This document shows, piece by piece, positions 48,314-61,000 of a stretch of DNA of 64,000 nt (the stretch's first letter is position 1; the number at the start of each line of letters is the position of its first letter). A program made the translations under genes and the position numbers. This DNA comes from Struthidea cinerea (lineage: Eukaryota > Chordata > Aves > Passeriformes > Corcoracidae). The DNA is taken from positions 791,723 to 855,722 of the forward strand of contig VZTI01003363.1 in NCBI GenBank assembly GCA_013397865.1. The letters are read 5' to 3'. Below the pieces are notes generated by a model. That model did not search any database, was not told where the DNA came from, and saw nothing but the letters and a program-made list of their open reading frames with translations.

Positions 48314-51300
48314 CTGCAATTAAGGACAGAAAATACTGCTGTCATTTTTAAGTCAAAGCAACACTAAGAGCTTTGGAAAAATATCTGTATTAGCTCTGAG
48401 ATGGTACATAGCAGTATTGATGGTAAAACCTTTCCACAAAGAATTTGGCTTCATATAAAATGGTGTTTTTCAGCTGTATCTCGACCATTTGACAGACAGC
48501 TTCACAAGAGTTCTGTCTTCCACAGCCACTAAAATCAAAATGGCAAAGAAGTAAAGCAAGATTACAAAAGAGAAAAATCCTTTGGTCCTTTATGACTTAA
48601 GTGTTACTTGGTTTTATTCAAAGAGTCAGCAATTTTTGGCCTATTAGAAGGAGCAGTTTTAGTGACTGTTTAAACAGTACAAAAGGTTTTCTCAGAATTT
48701 GTTCTGTAAGGCATCCACTGCAAACTACGTGAGCCAAACACACAGGCAACAATATACACGACATGAACCAAAAGACGTGACAGCAAACAACTTAGGTGAA
48801 AACATATTTGCATATTACACACTCACTGAAGCATAATGGGTCTGTTTTCAATGCAAAATATTTTTTCAAAACAACTCTGTTGTATGTAATGCTGCAGACA
48901 TTTGTCACAATGTTAAATGGGCACATTTTCTGGAGTCTGAATTGGAGCAATTAAGTTTTACAACCATGCACTTCAAAAGCAGGGTTGTTACAGCAGGTAG
49001 TTTTCCATTCCAGAAGATTAAAATGGGAAAAAAAGAAAAGTGGATGGAAAAAAGATAAATAAACAATTTAGTATTTTTTCTTCAACAAAACCATTTCAAA
49101 TAAGTCTGTTGTGTGCATGTGTGTACATTTCTGGAAAAAAAGCAGAATAAAATTAAGACAGCAGTAGCAAACTGCCAAAACAGCACCATCTCCTCATTTT
49201 AACAAAGTACCCAAAGAAGAGCTCTTACAAGATGCAAATTAAATACCACCTCTTTGGATTAACAGGATTTGAGCCATGATCCATTTCACCCAGGAATAAA
49301 CCAATCAACCAGGAGGCTGCAGGAAGCTGTGAAATGGGAAACCGCCAACCTGATTCATATCAGACAATCAATCACCTACTGCAGCAAAACCAAATGAGAT
49401 TCCTAATTGCGAGGGTGAAGTGATGCTTTCACTCTCTTGCTCTAAACTAATCCTAGAGCACATGAATAAAGAAATAAATTTTAAATGCAACAGCACCAGC
49501 AAGACTGAAAAATTCTCTTGAACAAATTTCTTGAGTGAAGAAAAAAAACAAACTTAGTCATCCTTTCAGCTACATCAGGAAGTCTTCACACACTCTCTGC
49601 CAGAAATTTCAGGTAACTTGACCAGGAGAACAATTTTAAACTGGCAGCAGTTTCTTGGTAACATCTCTACTTCACTGTGGAATGAGGCTGGACACTGGGC
49701 AGCATCTGAGGGCGCTGAAATGTCAGTATCATAAGCCCCTGCTGACTCCCTTAGCTGGTCAGGGATGGGATTTGAGGTATCCAGCAGCTTCTGTTGCAGC
49801 ACAGTCCTGTGCTTGGTTGTGTGAGTGAAGCCACATTTCAGACACCTGACCTGCTTCAGCCTCACTTAGTGTGAGAGAAGCAAGTCACACCTGTCTCCGA
49901 GACAAGATGTTCTCCTGGAGCTACGCCAAGATTTAAATCCCTTCTTTCACCAACATCTCAGTAAGAAAATACACTTTCTGCCTCAAACAATAAGCTCTGC
50001 AATAATTTTTCTTCAATGCAAGGTGTGAAGCATTGTCTGATAAATTTTCTCTAGCAATATTCTCTGAACAAATAAATATCTAAATGCAACACTGAAAAAG
50101 GTAACTCCTTTTTCGCTTGCCACTTCAGTGACTCTTCCATGTTACCAGCACAAGGAATTGAGAGCATGCCCTTAAACAATGTCCCACCCAGCTATGTTCT
50201 TGGGAGGTAGGATTAAATTCCTGTAAACAGAAGAACCTAAGTGAGTCCAGACTGCAAAAAATCAAATGATCTATACATAAAAAGTGATTATTCTCTGTTG
50301 CATGACTATGAACCTGGAGTGGAAAATGAGCCCACATCTCAGGGAACCTGTTGAAGTCCACTCAGAAGTTTGTGGAATTTTAAGATGCAAAAAAAGCTTG
50401 TGCTTTTCATCACTTTATGAAAAGAACCAAACCAAATCCAAAACCCCACAATGACATTTTCACCAGTTACAATACTTGTGAACAGTGTCTCTCCTAGAAG
50501 AACTTCTTCCTTTAAAGTGAAATGCCAGTCAAGAACTCACTAGCTCGAGCTGGTTTACTTACTACATATTACTCTTAAATGCACATGAATTTCTGAGCAG
50601 CTGCACCAATTTGGCAAGCAAGAGAGCTCAACATAGATGATCCTTAGGATAAAGCCCTTAGTGTTGAGAGGCCAACACCTACACTGTACATGCTTCAGCA
50701 GCTTACATTTCAGACCAGCTCTAATTTGGTACCACTGCCTGGATGCTTATTAGCAGCTGGACTGCACTAAACCTGCTCCCAGGGCACATCTTCTGGTTTA
50801 GTTTCTTTAGTACTCTGCAAGGCGACCCCAAATTGTGAGTCAATGCATAATAAAAGTGATGATGATGCTGTTTTCTTCTGAAGGACGTTCTTGACTCAAT
50901 CTGACACAGTAAACACACCCGCAGACAAAAAAAAGGGCTGATACTACCAGTGTCATGTGCAGATTCCTGTAACTTTGAAGAGTAACAGGAAAGTATTCTT
51001 TAAGTAACAGAAACGTCAGGTCAAGTGAGCAAATGGCACACTGAGTCACTTAACTTGAATACTTTTTTTTGTAAAAAAAAGTTGAAAGAAATATACAAAA
51101 ATATTACTATACCAGACTCACAAATACATCTATATTCATAATACATACGTAAATCCATCTTCAGCTGTAAAAGTATCACAATTTCCCCGTATGTAAAATA
51201 TTTACATGCTGTAAGTTACAACAGAGTTCAAAATCACATCAATCTGCACTTTATGAAGGCTACTAAATATCAGAAAAACATACAATGCTCAAACGAGGGT

Positions 51301-51426
51301 TACAACCCTAGGAATCAAGCCTTATCTACAAATATAGTTTACTGCCAATTCACACAATAAAAGGAAGTGAGAACAATTTTGTTAAAAAAAAATCCTTTCA
51401 GACAAAGCACGTCACTCCCTACTTAC
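48314..51426 (-). other. SNX16: Presumed SNX16 5' intron
   Basis: Sequence between the first coding exon and the candidate non-coding exon at 51427. No repeat or gene was recognised. Several short open frames are shadow-type and unsupported. Its status as one intron depends on the non-coding exon call. Confidence 0.55.
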
Positions 51427-51645
51427 CTCGGCACTGGGAGGAGGGTTTATGTGCTCAGTTTGCTCCTACTCCAGCTGCACAGAACCAGCAGAACCATTGC
51501 AGCACACCAGCTTTCAGAACAAACCACTTATGACACCTATGAGATAACACAGAGACTGCACTTTCTCGTCTAGCTATTTACTTGACATTTTGCAAGAAAT
51601 TTGCTTCCTGTTCGGAACCTGTATTTTGTTTAGTTTGATTCCCAG
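51427..51645 (-). other. SNX16: Candidate SNX16 5' non-coding exon
   Basis: On the minus strand a strong acceptor (CTTCCTTTTCTTTTCGTTCT, then TAACTCCCAG) precedes 51645 and a consensus donor GCCGAG|GTAAGT follows 51427, enclosing 219 bases. It lies between the CpG island and the coding exons of SNX16 on the correct strand. Inference only: no transcript data, and the exon could be alternative or unused. Confidence 0.5.
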
Positions 51646-52389
51646 CTGGGAGTTAAGAACGAAAAGAAAAGGAAGAGAACATTAGCACAAAGCGCTGAAC
51701 TGCGAGATCCGAAACAGGATAGGACAGTCCCGGGAGCCCAGCCGTCACATGCTACGAGCAGCATGACAACAACTTATCCTGGTGTTTACAGCAGCCACCT
51801 CCCTTTCTGCGGGTGAAGCAAATAAGCTGTAATAAAAGCACTTAAAAAGGATTTGCCTGCAGCTTGCAGCTATCGCAGTTCCAAACCTTTTTAAACTAAT
51901 GGCTTGTATATTCAGTGAGGAACACGTAACCCACACGATTCAAGGATAAAAGATTAGAAACAAAGCATTCCTTGCTTAACAATTGCAATTGGATTTAGAA
52001 GACTTTGAGCTATGCAATACTATTTGTGATCTGATTACATATACTGTGCCTCTGTTTGGAAAACGCAGACAAGCTGACTTCTGATGTTTAGGGTTTAAGT
52101 GCTACTGAGGAATGTCAGCTGAAGAACAAGTGGAATATACAAAGAAACAACTTGCTGACTTAGGTTTCATGATTTCTTTAAATAATCATTTTGTGCCGAC
52201 TTCAGCCAAGTTACCTAAAAACATTTTTTACCTGCTTATGAACTCAAAATGAGGGGGGGGACTATTTATCACACCTCACACACCCAGGACTAATTCCTGC
52301 CCTGAAGAGTCTATTACGGAATCAGAAACAACTGCAGGTACCTTGCTCCCAAAACCTGCACATCAGGGAGCGCTACTTCTGATTGTGAC
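51646..52389. other. Presumed SNX16 intron/5' flank
   Basis: No gene or repeat was recognised. It leads into the CpG island and holds a G run near 52252-52260. Probably part of the first SNX16 intron if the exon at 51427-51645 is real. Confidence 0.5.
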
Positions 52390-52885
52390 CTGACGGTTCT
52401 GAAACCGAGGAGAACCAAACCAGCCCGGGCGGCACCGCTGGGGCAGCGCCCGGCCCGGCCCGGCCTCGCCGCCGAGGGGCCGCGCTCGGGGAGCGCCGCC
52501 ACCGCTTTACGTAACTCCAGGGGCGGCCCCGAGCCCGCGGCACCGGAGAGGCCCGGGGAGCCCTCCCCGGTCCCTCCACACAGCTGCGGGAACCGGCCGA
52601 GGAAACAAACACCTGGAGGTGCGGCGGGGTGCCGCCCCTCACCCCCTGCCCGGGGAACGGGGCGTTCCGCACCCGCCGTCCCGCCCGAGCGGGACCGGAC
52701 CCCGCGGTGCTACCGCCCGCGGCCGCCTCCGCACAGGTGCGCGGGAGCTGCGACAGCTGCGCGGAGGCGGCGGGGGCCGTTCTCGTCCGGCGCGGGACGG
52801 GCAGCGGAGAGGTTCCACTCCCCCGGCCTTCTCGGCGCGGGCTCCCCACTGCCTCACTCTTTCCCCGCCTGCCTCCCTGGTTCCC

Positions 52886-52975
52886 NNNNNNNNNNNNNNN
52901 NNNNNNNNNNNNNNNNNNNNNNNNNNNNNNNNNNNNNNNNNNNNNNNNNNNNNNNNNNNNNNNNNNNNNNNNNNN
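52886..52975. other. Assembly gap (90 N)
   Basis: A run of 90 undetermined bases in the GC-rich core of the island. Sequence on both sides is very GC-rich, so the true length and content are unknown. Confidence 0.99.
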
Positions 52976-53005
52976 GTCTTCGCTTTCTGGGGCGTAGCGC
53001 GCGGT

Positions 53006-53024
53006 GCATTTCGGGGCTTGTAGT
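53006..53024 (-). promoter_or_regulatory. ZNF143/STAF-like binding site
   Basis: The minus strand reads ACTACAAGCCCCGAAATGC, which agrees at 16 of 19 positions with the known long ZNF143 motif (ACTACAANTCCCAGAATGC). Such sites sit close to start sites in many CpG-island and bidirectional promoters. It lies 30 bases from the gap. Confidence 0.65.
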
Positions 53025-53249
53025 TCCATGCGTAGCCGCGTAGTCCCCTGGGGGTGGCTGCGTCTCCGGGCCGGGAAGGAAGGTGTGGGCGAGGTGCGAG
53101 TTTCCGCGCTCCTGGTTCTCGGGCGCAGGGAAGCACCTGGTCTTTGCCAGGTGCAGGCTGTTAGCGTGGTTTCACCCAGCCCTGCCACAGAGCCCCGCTG
53201 TACCGCGAGGTGCCTGCGCAGGGCAGCGCAGCGGTAGTGGAGCGCCGTA

Positions 53250-56200
53250 TGAAATTTCACGGATAAAAGTGATCTGGGAATTTCCTGGGGAGTGGGGGGT
53301 GGAAATCACTGTTCTTAAAGAGTGGTGGGACTAAATCAGTATCCCGCTGTCTCATAGTGACTTTGTGTATGTAAACAGCAGTGTGATACCCTGGAGAAAA
53401 TGAACACAACACAATTTTTGTGAAAAAGTACATTTTCTTAATGTGTTTTGCATTCTTTATACCTAATTTTAAATTGCGATACCCACTGCCCGAGATCTCT
53501 CCTGTGTTCACGGCTCTGGAAAATATTGCACCTCTTGTTTGTGCTGCACAACTCATCTGCTCGTTTATCATAAACTCGACACCTTGTGCAGGGCACGGGC
53601 GCAAAACTACGCTGTAGGGTGATCTGGGCTGTGACTACAGGCCTGAGGCATTGCCCGTGTCAATACATACTCCCCTGGGGGCTGATTTTTACCACCGGAG
53701 TGTAATTCTTTTGTTGGGATTTTATTCTTAGGATGTTAGGGAATCTTTTTCTGTGCTGGGTGGTTTTTTTCCCCTGCTCTGTCACATTGTTTCAGCAGCA
53801 CATTAGACTGTCTGGAATTAATTTTGGACTTAGTGTTTTTTTTCTGGATGCTAGTCTTTCAAGAAATAGTCTCAGTATTTGGCAGGGTAGGTTGTATTCA
53901 TCATGAGTAGAATTAATACATTCAAAAAGCATTTCTGAATGACTAGTTCAGAAGCCATGCAATGGGAACTTTTTGAGATCCAATTCTGTTTTAAATATAT
54001 AGTACTTGGAAGAGACAATGCACTAGATTTTAAAATGCCATATTAAATCTGAGGAAATTGATTAAATTACATTTTGAAAATTGTACTGCCAAACCAGATA
54101 TGCTGAGCATATAATTATTATGAACTTTAAACTTTATCTCAACTCAAGATGAAAATGTTCCTTAACACAGAACAGTGGAAAAGAAAAAAAAGTTAGAAAC
54201 AAGAGAATTCTAATTTCCAGTTGTTCAGAACACTTTTCTTTATAGAAATTGGTCATGTTTGATCATTACAATAATTTAGTTGCATTATCCTATGTTTAAA
54301 TTTATTTAACTGTAAATAGTTACTGATAAAGTTTCCTACCTATATGAAGCTACTTTTTAAGAAAAATGAGGTTTTTTTCACATCTAGAATAATTTGATAG
54401 TTAAAAGTGCACATTTTTCAGTTGTCTAGTCTGCTTTCTTAACAGTTTGTGACATAACTTTATTGTAGAGGTTAACATAAAATTTTTATCAGCCCCCAGT
54501 TGATAGTAAGGTCAGTTTTCCTAATGGCACTGTCAGTCGAACAGGAGTCCTGTCCCATGCCCTTTGAAGAGAACGAGATCTATTTTGTCACAGTGAGCAG
54601 GTATAGAACAAGGCATGAGGCTGAATTTCTTTGGTCATTTGGGCATTCCAAGGAAGTCAGTGGGATTTTTGGCTGCTGAGGAATGTGGGCTCATTGCCTT
54701 CCTGTCACAAGGTTCTATCTGCCCGCAGAATCATCAGGAATGACTGTTGGCTCACTGGCGGGAGAGAAACTGTGCAGGGTTAAGGTGAATTAAAATTGGG
54801 TCTGTGCTCTTCCCGGTTTTCTCTTTGTAGTATTCCTCCCTGCGTACTCCGGCTGTGCAATCCGGCTTGGAGAAAGAACGGGTTTCCTTCGGCTGCTTGT
54901 GTGAGCAGAAAGGGCTGTGACTCCCATCGCAGGCGTGATGAGCCACCCTGTGGCAATACCCTGCAATTTGCCTTTATGGAGGCGAAAAGACGACAAAACT
55001 AGTTGCTGAATGTGTAAAACTGTGGAAAGTATTTGCTGGCCTTTTTTTTTTTTTTTGCTCATATTGGTACCAGATGTCCTGTGTGTTCTGCCTTCAGTTG
55101 CTAGTTATTTAGTTTTCCAGTGGATGGGTATATATATTATGGGCCTGATCAAAATCTGTGCAGCCACTGTAGCCCTGTGTGCCAAAACCATGATTTTTGC
55201 TAATGCTTGCTGGCTCGCTAGCTTAATTTAACCTTGTTTAGGCGCTAGGGCTTGCAGAATCAGGAAAGCCTATTAACGTAAAATAACTTTATGCAACCTC
55301 TGTGAACTTCCCAGCACTTTTCTCTGCTGGGAAGAAGAATGCAGGAACTGCTAAATGTGTAACTCTAGTGGTTCAGCAATGCCACCTTCTGTTGTAAAAG
55401 AATAAAACCCAAGAAAATAATCCTATAGGTGAGAACGCTGGGATAATCTTATTGAATTAAATGCAGCTTCTTTTCTAGTTGAGGCATAATGTGATATGTT
55501 TTCAAAGTCCCACCTGCCCCCATGATCCTGTGAAACTGTGAGGGTAGACTTTCAATCAGGTGATGGGATTTAAGTACCAAATCTAATTGCATTTCAATTA
55601 AGTAGGCACTTAAATTCCATTGTAGTTTAGAATGCATGCATTCAATCCCATTATATTCCAATGGGATTTAGACCTTCCTCTCTCAGGATACTATAAAATC
55701 TATGACTTGGAGGATATTTGTTTTATGACAAAACAGCTAATTTTCTTTCTCAGCAGTAGAGCCTTCAGTGTTAGAAGTGATGGAGCTTCTTCTAAAGGCA
55801 ATTCTTTAATTCCTTCCAAATTCTAAAAACTGCACAACTTCAGAAATGCGCAGCTTGATATTTTGAAAGTAGGCATAAGCACTGAAACTGGGAATTTTGT
55901 ATTGGCAGGAATTTCATGTGGGCATCCGGATCCTAAGTTGTGATTGTTGTAATTCTTTCAGCAGTTGCCCTGTCATTCTAACGTCTGCACTTCAGAGGGA
56001 GTATTTCAATGTGCGTGGATGTTGTGTTTTAATACTTCCTGTGCTTGTGTGATGTCAGCACGTGTTCAGAAGGACCTTGACTTTTGAAAAGCTAATAAAC
56101 CATGACCTTTTTCACATATCCTTTGAGAGTTCCTGTCCTTGGGAGGTAGTAATACCCCATTTCGGATATCCAGAAAGGACACGGGGAGAGATAAGAGGAT

Positions 56201-57165
56201 TTAGACTCTGTTGTGGGCTGGCTCTTTGCAGGTTTGGTCTGACTCTCTGTGATTCACTGCTCTGTGGCTGACTGTGTTCAAGTTTCCTTTTAAATCATTG
56301 CGGGGCATCTCGCTTGTGTGGTGTAGGCTCCTGGAAGCCTGCAGTCCTTGTTCAGAGTTTAAAGTGGCACGATGAGGACTAGGCTTTCCCAAATTCCATT
56401 TTTTGTTAGCTCTAGATCTTTGTGGTTTCTAGCTCAGGTCTTGAATTTCAGACTTGACCCCTGACCAGGACTCCAGTTGTGGGATACTGATTACACTTTT
56501 GGCACCTAACTGATTACTCCCAGCCTGGTAACATCTGTATGGTATCTTCTGATGCTTGTCATTAACCTTACTCATAATATCCTATTACACCTACATTGGT
56601 TCCGATGTGATATAATGATAATGGTCCATTTATGGAATAAAAGTAGACTTGATAGGCTTTTTGTGGAATACCAGTGGAGTTGAGCTGTTGCGTGTTATTC
56701 TGGCAATTCACTGAGTTACGAATGGAACTTAAAGGTTTTCTATTCAGGTATTCCTGTTGTGCTTCTCTCTCAAATGGGAGTCCTTAAGTAAGAAAGCAGA
56801 AGCCTCTAAGGAGTTAAAAAATTTCTGCCTGCCAGAGGCTAGGTCTGCTTTGAATTATGAGGAATATTTCTCTCAGGGATTACATCTGGGGAGAGAAACT
56901 CATGGATGTTATGGCCAGAATTTTCAGGTGAATGAACTATAAATGTGAACTTTAAAATAATTTGAGTTATAACATTTGCTTCTGTCCAGTAGCAGCTGTT
57001 GAAATGCCTAGAAAACTGTGTTCTTCCTTCTTCCTTCCTTTTTATTCTTACCATTAGCATTTTCAGCCCCTGTCCTGGCTGGGTATATCTTGCTTCAGCT
57101 TTAAAATACACAAGTAGTTATGATCACCAACTGCTAATAATGATGTGTCATTAATAAATAGGATC
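53250..57165. other. Intergenic, upstream of SNX16
   Basis: AT-rich sequence without a recognised gene on either strand. It holds a perfect 9-bp hairpin (55644-55668) and scattered short open frames that resemble nothing known. A divergent non-coding transcript from the island is possible, but no exon could be defined. Confidence 0.7.
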
Positions 57166-57169
57166 ATAG

Positions 57170-57692
57170 AATCATCAGTGTTGGAAGAGACCTTCAAGGT
57201 CATCCAGTCCTACTGTCCACCTCTCACTAAACCGTATCACCCAGCACCAGATCCAGAGACTTCTTGAACACCTCCAGGGAGAGTGACAACTCCACCTCCC
57301 TGGGCAACCTACTCCAGTGCCTGACTACTTTAACAGTGAAAGATATTTTTCTAGTATCTAATCTGAATCTCCCTTCATCTCGTTTTAAGGCCTTTCACTC
57401 TGTTCCTCTTGCTGCAGGCCTGGTAGATGAGACCAGCCCCCACTTCACCACAACTTTCAGGGAGTTGTAGAGAGCGATGAGGTGTCCCTTGAGCCTTCTT
57501 GAGACTGAACAAACCCAGCTCCCTCAGCTACTTCTCATGAGACTTGTTTCCTAGAGCCTTCATGAGCCTTGCTGCCCTTGGCTGGACACACTCCAGCACC
57601 TCAATGTCTTTTTTGAAGTGAGGAGCCCAGAGCTGAACTCAGCACTTGAGGTGCGGCCTCACCAATGCCAAGTACAGGCAGGCACTCATCTG
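57170..57692 (-). mobile_element. CR1 LINE, 5'-truncated, minus strand
   Basis: The plus strand begins ATCATAGAATCATCAGTGTT, GGAAGAGACCTTCAAGGTCA, the antisense CR1 3' end, and continues through AACACCTCCAGGGAGAGTGA, CAACTCCACCTCCCTGGGCA, GGCTGGACACACTCCAGCAC and AGGAGCCCAGAGCTGAACTC. It ends where the next CR1 begins in the opposite orientation. Confidence 0.94.
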
Positions 57693-57696
57693 TAAA

Positions 57697-58083
57697 TGAG
57701 AAGCTGGGAAAGCTGGATTTGCTCAGCCTGGAGAAGAGAAGGTTCAGGGGTGCCTTGCCCATGTGCAGAAATACCTGATGAGAGTGTGCAAAGAAATTGG
57801 AGCCAGGCTTTTCTTAGTGGCACCCAGTGACAGGAAAATAGTCAGAGGGCACAAATGGAAATACAGAAAATCCCATCTGAACATAAGAAAGCACATTTTT
57901 ACTGTGAGGTTGATCAAACACTGGAATAGATTGTCCAGAGAGGTAGTTGCTTGATGATATTTAAAACCTGACTGGACACAGCCGTGAGCTACTTGCTCTA
58001 GCTGACCCTGCTTTTAAGCAGGGGCTGGGCTAGATGATTTTGAGAGGTTCCTTGCATCAGTAACCCTTCTGTGATTTTGTGAG
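57697..58083 (+). mobile_element. CR1 LINE, 5'-truncated, plus strand
   Basis: It begins GAGAAGCTGGGAAAGCTGGA, TTTGCTCAGCCTGGAGAAGA and continues in sense order through GTGACAGGAAAATAGTCAGA and ACACTGGAATAGATTGTCCA to the 3' end GGCTGGGCTAGATGATTTTG, AGAGGTTCCTTGC and TTCTGTGATTTTGTGAG. It abuts the preceding CR1 head to head. Confidence 0.93.
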
Positions 58084-61000
58084 CTTAGAGACCCTCCATC
58101 CTGCTGTTGCTGCAGAACAAAAAGGTACATGCACCATTTCTATTTCTGTTTTCTTAAAAGCATCTGCTCTTCAAAGAGTATGGGAGCAAAAATTGTTCTC
58201 ATTTGCTGTTCTGTGATGAAATAAAATTCAACTTGTGGCAAGTTGACAGGTAATCTTTGAATGTACTTTCTGATACTTTATTTTTCTGAATAAGGTATTT
58301 TTTTCTTGCCTTTTTTCTTCCCTGTAATCATTGTGAAAAGAACATTGTGAGGAAAACCCAGGGAGCAGAGAATAAGGAATTATTGTTAATTGAGTAGACT
58401 ACGTGTTTTCAATCTAAATAAAAGTATTATGGCAGGGATTACAGGCATTTAGATTGAGGAGTCATATTCACGTATAATAATGAGTTCTTTTCATGCCTGT
58501 GAAGCTACAAGTTTAAAAATAGTTGGTTTGCTCTTAGCTAAAAGTAGTGATTTTAAATGGTCTTGGTTTTACATCATTGAACCATTTGCTTGCTTTCATT
58601 GCAGGGAGGAGGTGGTTCTTTCCCAGTAATGCCCTTTAGGATGCAATGGTACCCTGGGTTTTAATGTGACATGACAAAGCTTCTGCTCCTTTGATACAGC
58701 TTTTCTTGAAGGTTTTGTTTTTCCTTCCTAATGCTCTACAGCTTACTGTTTTGTATGGCACAATGTATTTTAGCATTGATTTGTGAGAGTCTGAAAAGTA
58801 TTTCTTTCTCTGTGGGGTAAGGAGAACCTTGGTCGTGTTAAAACATGAGTGGACACACAAGTGAGACAGACTGTTAATTGTTTCCAGTGTTTCTCTGGAC
58901 CACTGGACAGTGTTTCTCTGACCTTGGACAAATCACTTAAATTTCACTTTATTGTCAATTCCCAGGTTTTGCTATAGGCTCATTCAGCAAGCTAACAAAG
59001 TTGCAGTGAATATAATCTTCGAAATCTGAAAGGCATCACTATTACTCGTGCAACTCTGTGTTCTGAATTTAAAGTGATGCTTGTCTTTCCTGCACAACAC
59101 AGCTCTGTTACAATGCTTTCCTTTTGCCCAAAATCACTAATACAGCCCTACAAAGGACAGCGTTCATTAACTGTATCCTGTACACAAAGGATATAAGTTT
59201 CATTGTTTTTGAACAATAACACAGAAACCTTTCCATTTATTTCCAAAGTTCAAATAGCTGTAGTGGTGTGAAACAGCTTTGTCTCGGAGAAACATGTGTC
59301 GCATTGATATGGAAATGAGCACACCCTGTGCTTCAGTAAGTGCCAGCGTGGCAATGTTCAGTACTGCCACACTTAAGTAAGCTTCTGCATTGTGCTCAGA
59401 TTCTGTGCAGCCAGCCAAAATTGTAGCAGCTTTTCCTTCTGTGTTAGAAGTAGACTTTGAAATAATACTGCTGTACCTGACATCCACACGTGTAAAGTCG
59501 GATAGAATCATGCTCTTATCTTTTTCTTGTGAAGTAGCAATATGGAGTTAGTTTTAGACTAATATTATACAATAGTGCACTTCATTTATGGTAAAAAACC
59601 CTGAAGATAATGTGGACTTCTGGCTTTGAAGAAGAACAAAATCCCTTCTTCGGAAGGACTTTGTTTTCTGTTGTTTTCTGTTCATTTGGCCTTTTGGTCT
59701 CTTTCTGTTTCTACTTTACTTTGTGAATTGCAATGAAAGGATATGTTGCACTCTGACATGTTAATCAAGCATTAACATTTGCAGGCTATTCTAGGGCTGG
59801 AAGCTAATATTTAGTGGTTATTGTTTTTGCTATCTTGCAGAGCCCACAGGTGTGCTAAACGTTTGCAGAGACATAGAAAAACATTGTTATTTTCTGGATG
59901 GATTTGTAACTTTATATTGAACAGGAAGAAACAAGTGATGATAAAAAACATTTCAGACAAGTTGGTAAGAGAGAGCAAGGGTTATCACAGGAAGATCAAT
60001 CACTCACCTGAGGCCTTGACTTAGAATTTATTATCAGACAGTATTTATCATGATGGATGATTATATGGAGCAGACTTTTTGTAGGCGAGATGAGGTCCAG
60101 AGGGAATGCCTTTGCAGATCTCAGCTGTGTCAAGTTTCACCAAGTAAGCATGGTAGGAAACCCCCAATCACAGAAACTTCGAGGCAAGGCCACTGCACAG
60201 TGTTTTCTGCCCTACTTGTCTTACTGTCATCTGGACATGGTTCCAGGGTCTGCAGTGCCGATACATTCCTTCAGAACTGTCCACATGCCTAATTTCCCAA
60301 TGAATGTAAGAGTATGGGAGGGAAGCAGAAGCTGGGGTGGTCCCAGCATGCTGGTAGGATACAGCCATGTCTCACACCAAGACTGGGGAAGAGTCATGGG
60401 TACCACAATTTAGAGGCAGTAGTGGTAGTTTCACCTAGAAACATAGACTCAGCTGATTACTGGCATATTGCAGCATTCCTCAAAACCCAATAATTTTAAA
60501 TGAAGGGGAAAATCAGACAGTTGTATGACTGAATAATATCCTTTATGTTATGCTCATGAGGCAGTCATTAGGATGCCTTTTGAATGAAAACATTGCTGTG
60601 GCTGGATGTGGTGGGAGCGGCAGGTGTTGCAAGTGTAGGGTGAGATGGCAAAAAACAGGGGTGGATGTAAGAAAGGTAAGTAATGTTCGATGGAGATGGG
60701 CTCTCAGAACTGTCACAGGCATTTCAAAGGAGACATCATATGTGATGGAACAAAGCCAATATTAGAATGGTCAAGTTTTAATCAGAAATCAGTATTGTCT
60801 TTCACCACTACAGGCATTAGTACCCACATCTCCACAAATGCATACTGCTGGCATAAGTGAAAAAACTCCTTATTTTTTATGGGGTTACTTTCATAAGTGT
60901 TCCGAAATGGTCTCGTGTTAGTCTGGCTCACTGTATGATAGTGAAATTTCAGCATGAAGACCTTGACTTATTAGGTCCACAACTGACACTGCAAATTGTT

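Larger units (their letters stand above)
52390..53250. promoter_or_regulatory. SNX16: CpG-island promoter of SNX16 (interrupted by an assembly gap)
   Basis: A sharp rise in GC and CpG content against an AT-rich background, placed upstream of SNX16 and downstream of nothing else, makes this the likely start region for SNX16. The first exon is not resolved: minus-strand donor-like sites occur near 52329 (GCAAG|GTACCT), 52613 (TCCAG|GTGTTT) and 52641 (AGGGG|GTGAGG). Open frames across the island are GC-driven and partly made of N. Confidence 0.75.

Noticed and set aside
52373..53260. 295-codon open frame and partners across the CpG island
   Set aside because: About 30 codons are N, and the remainder is GC-rich sequence where stops are rare. 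No protein resemblance.
59200..59511. 103-codon minus-strand open frame in the intergenic region
   Set aside because: No family resemblance and no transcription signals seen; chance is the simpler explanation.
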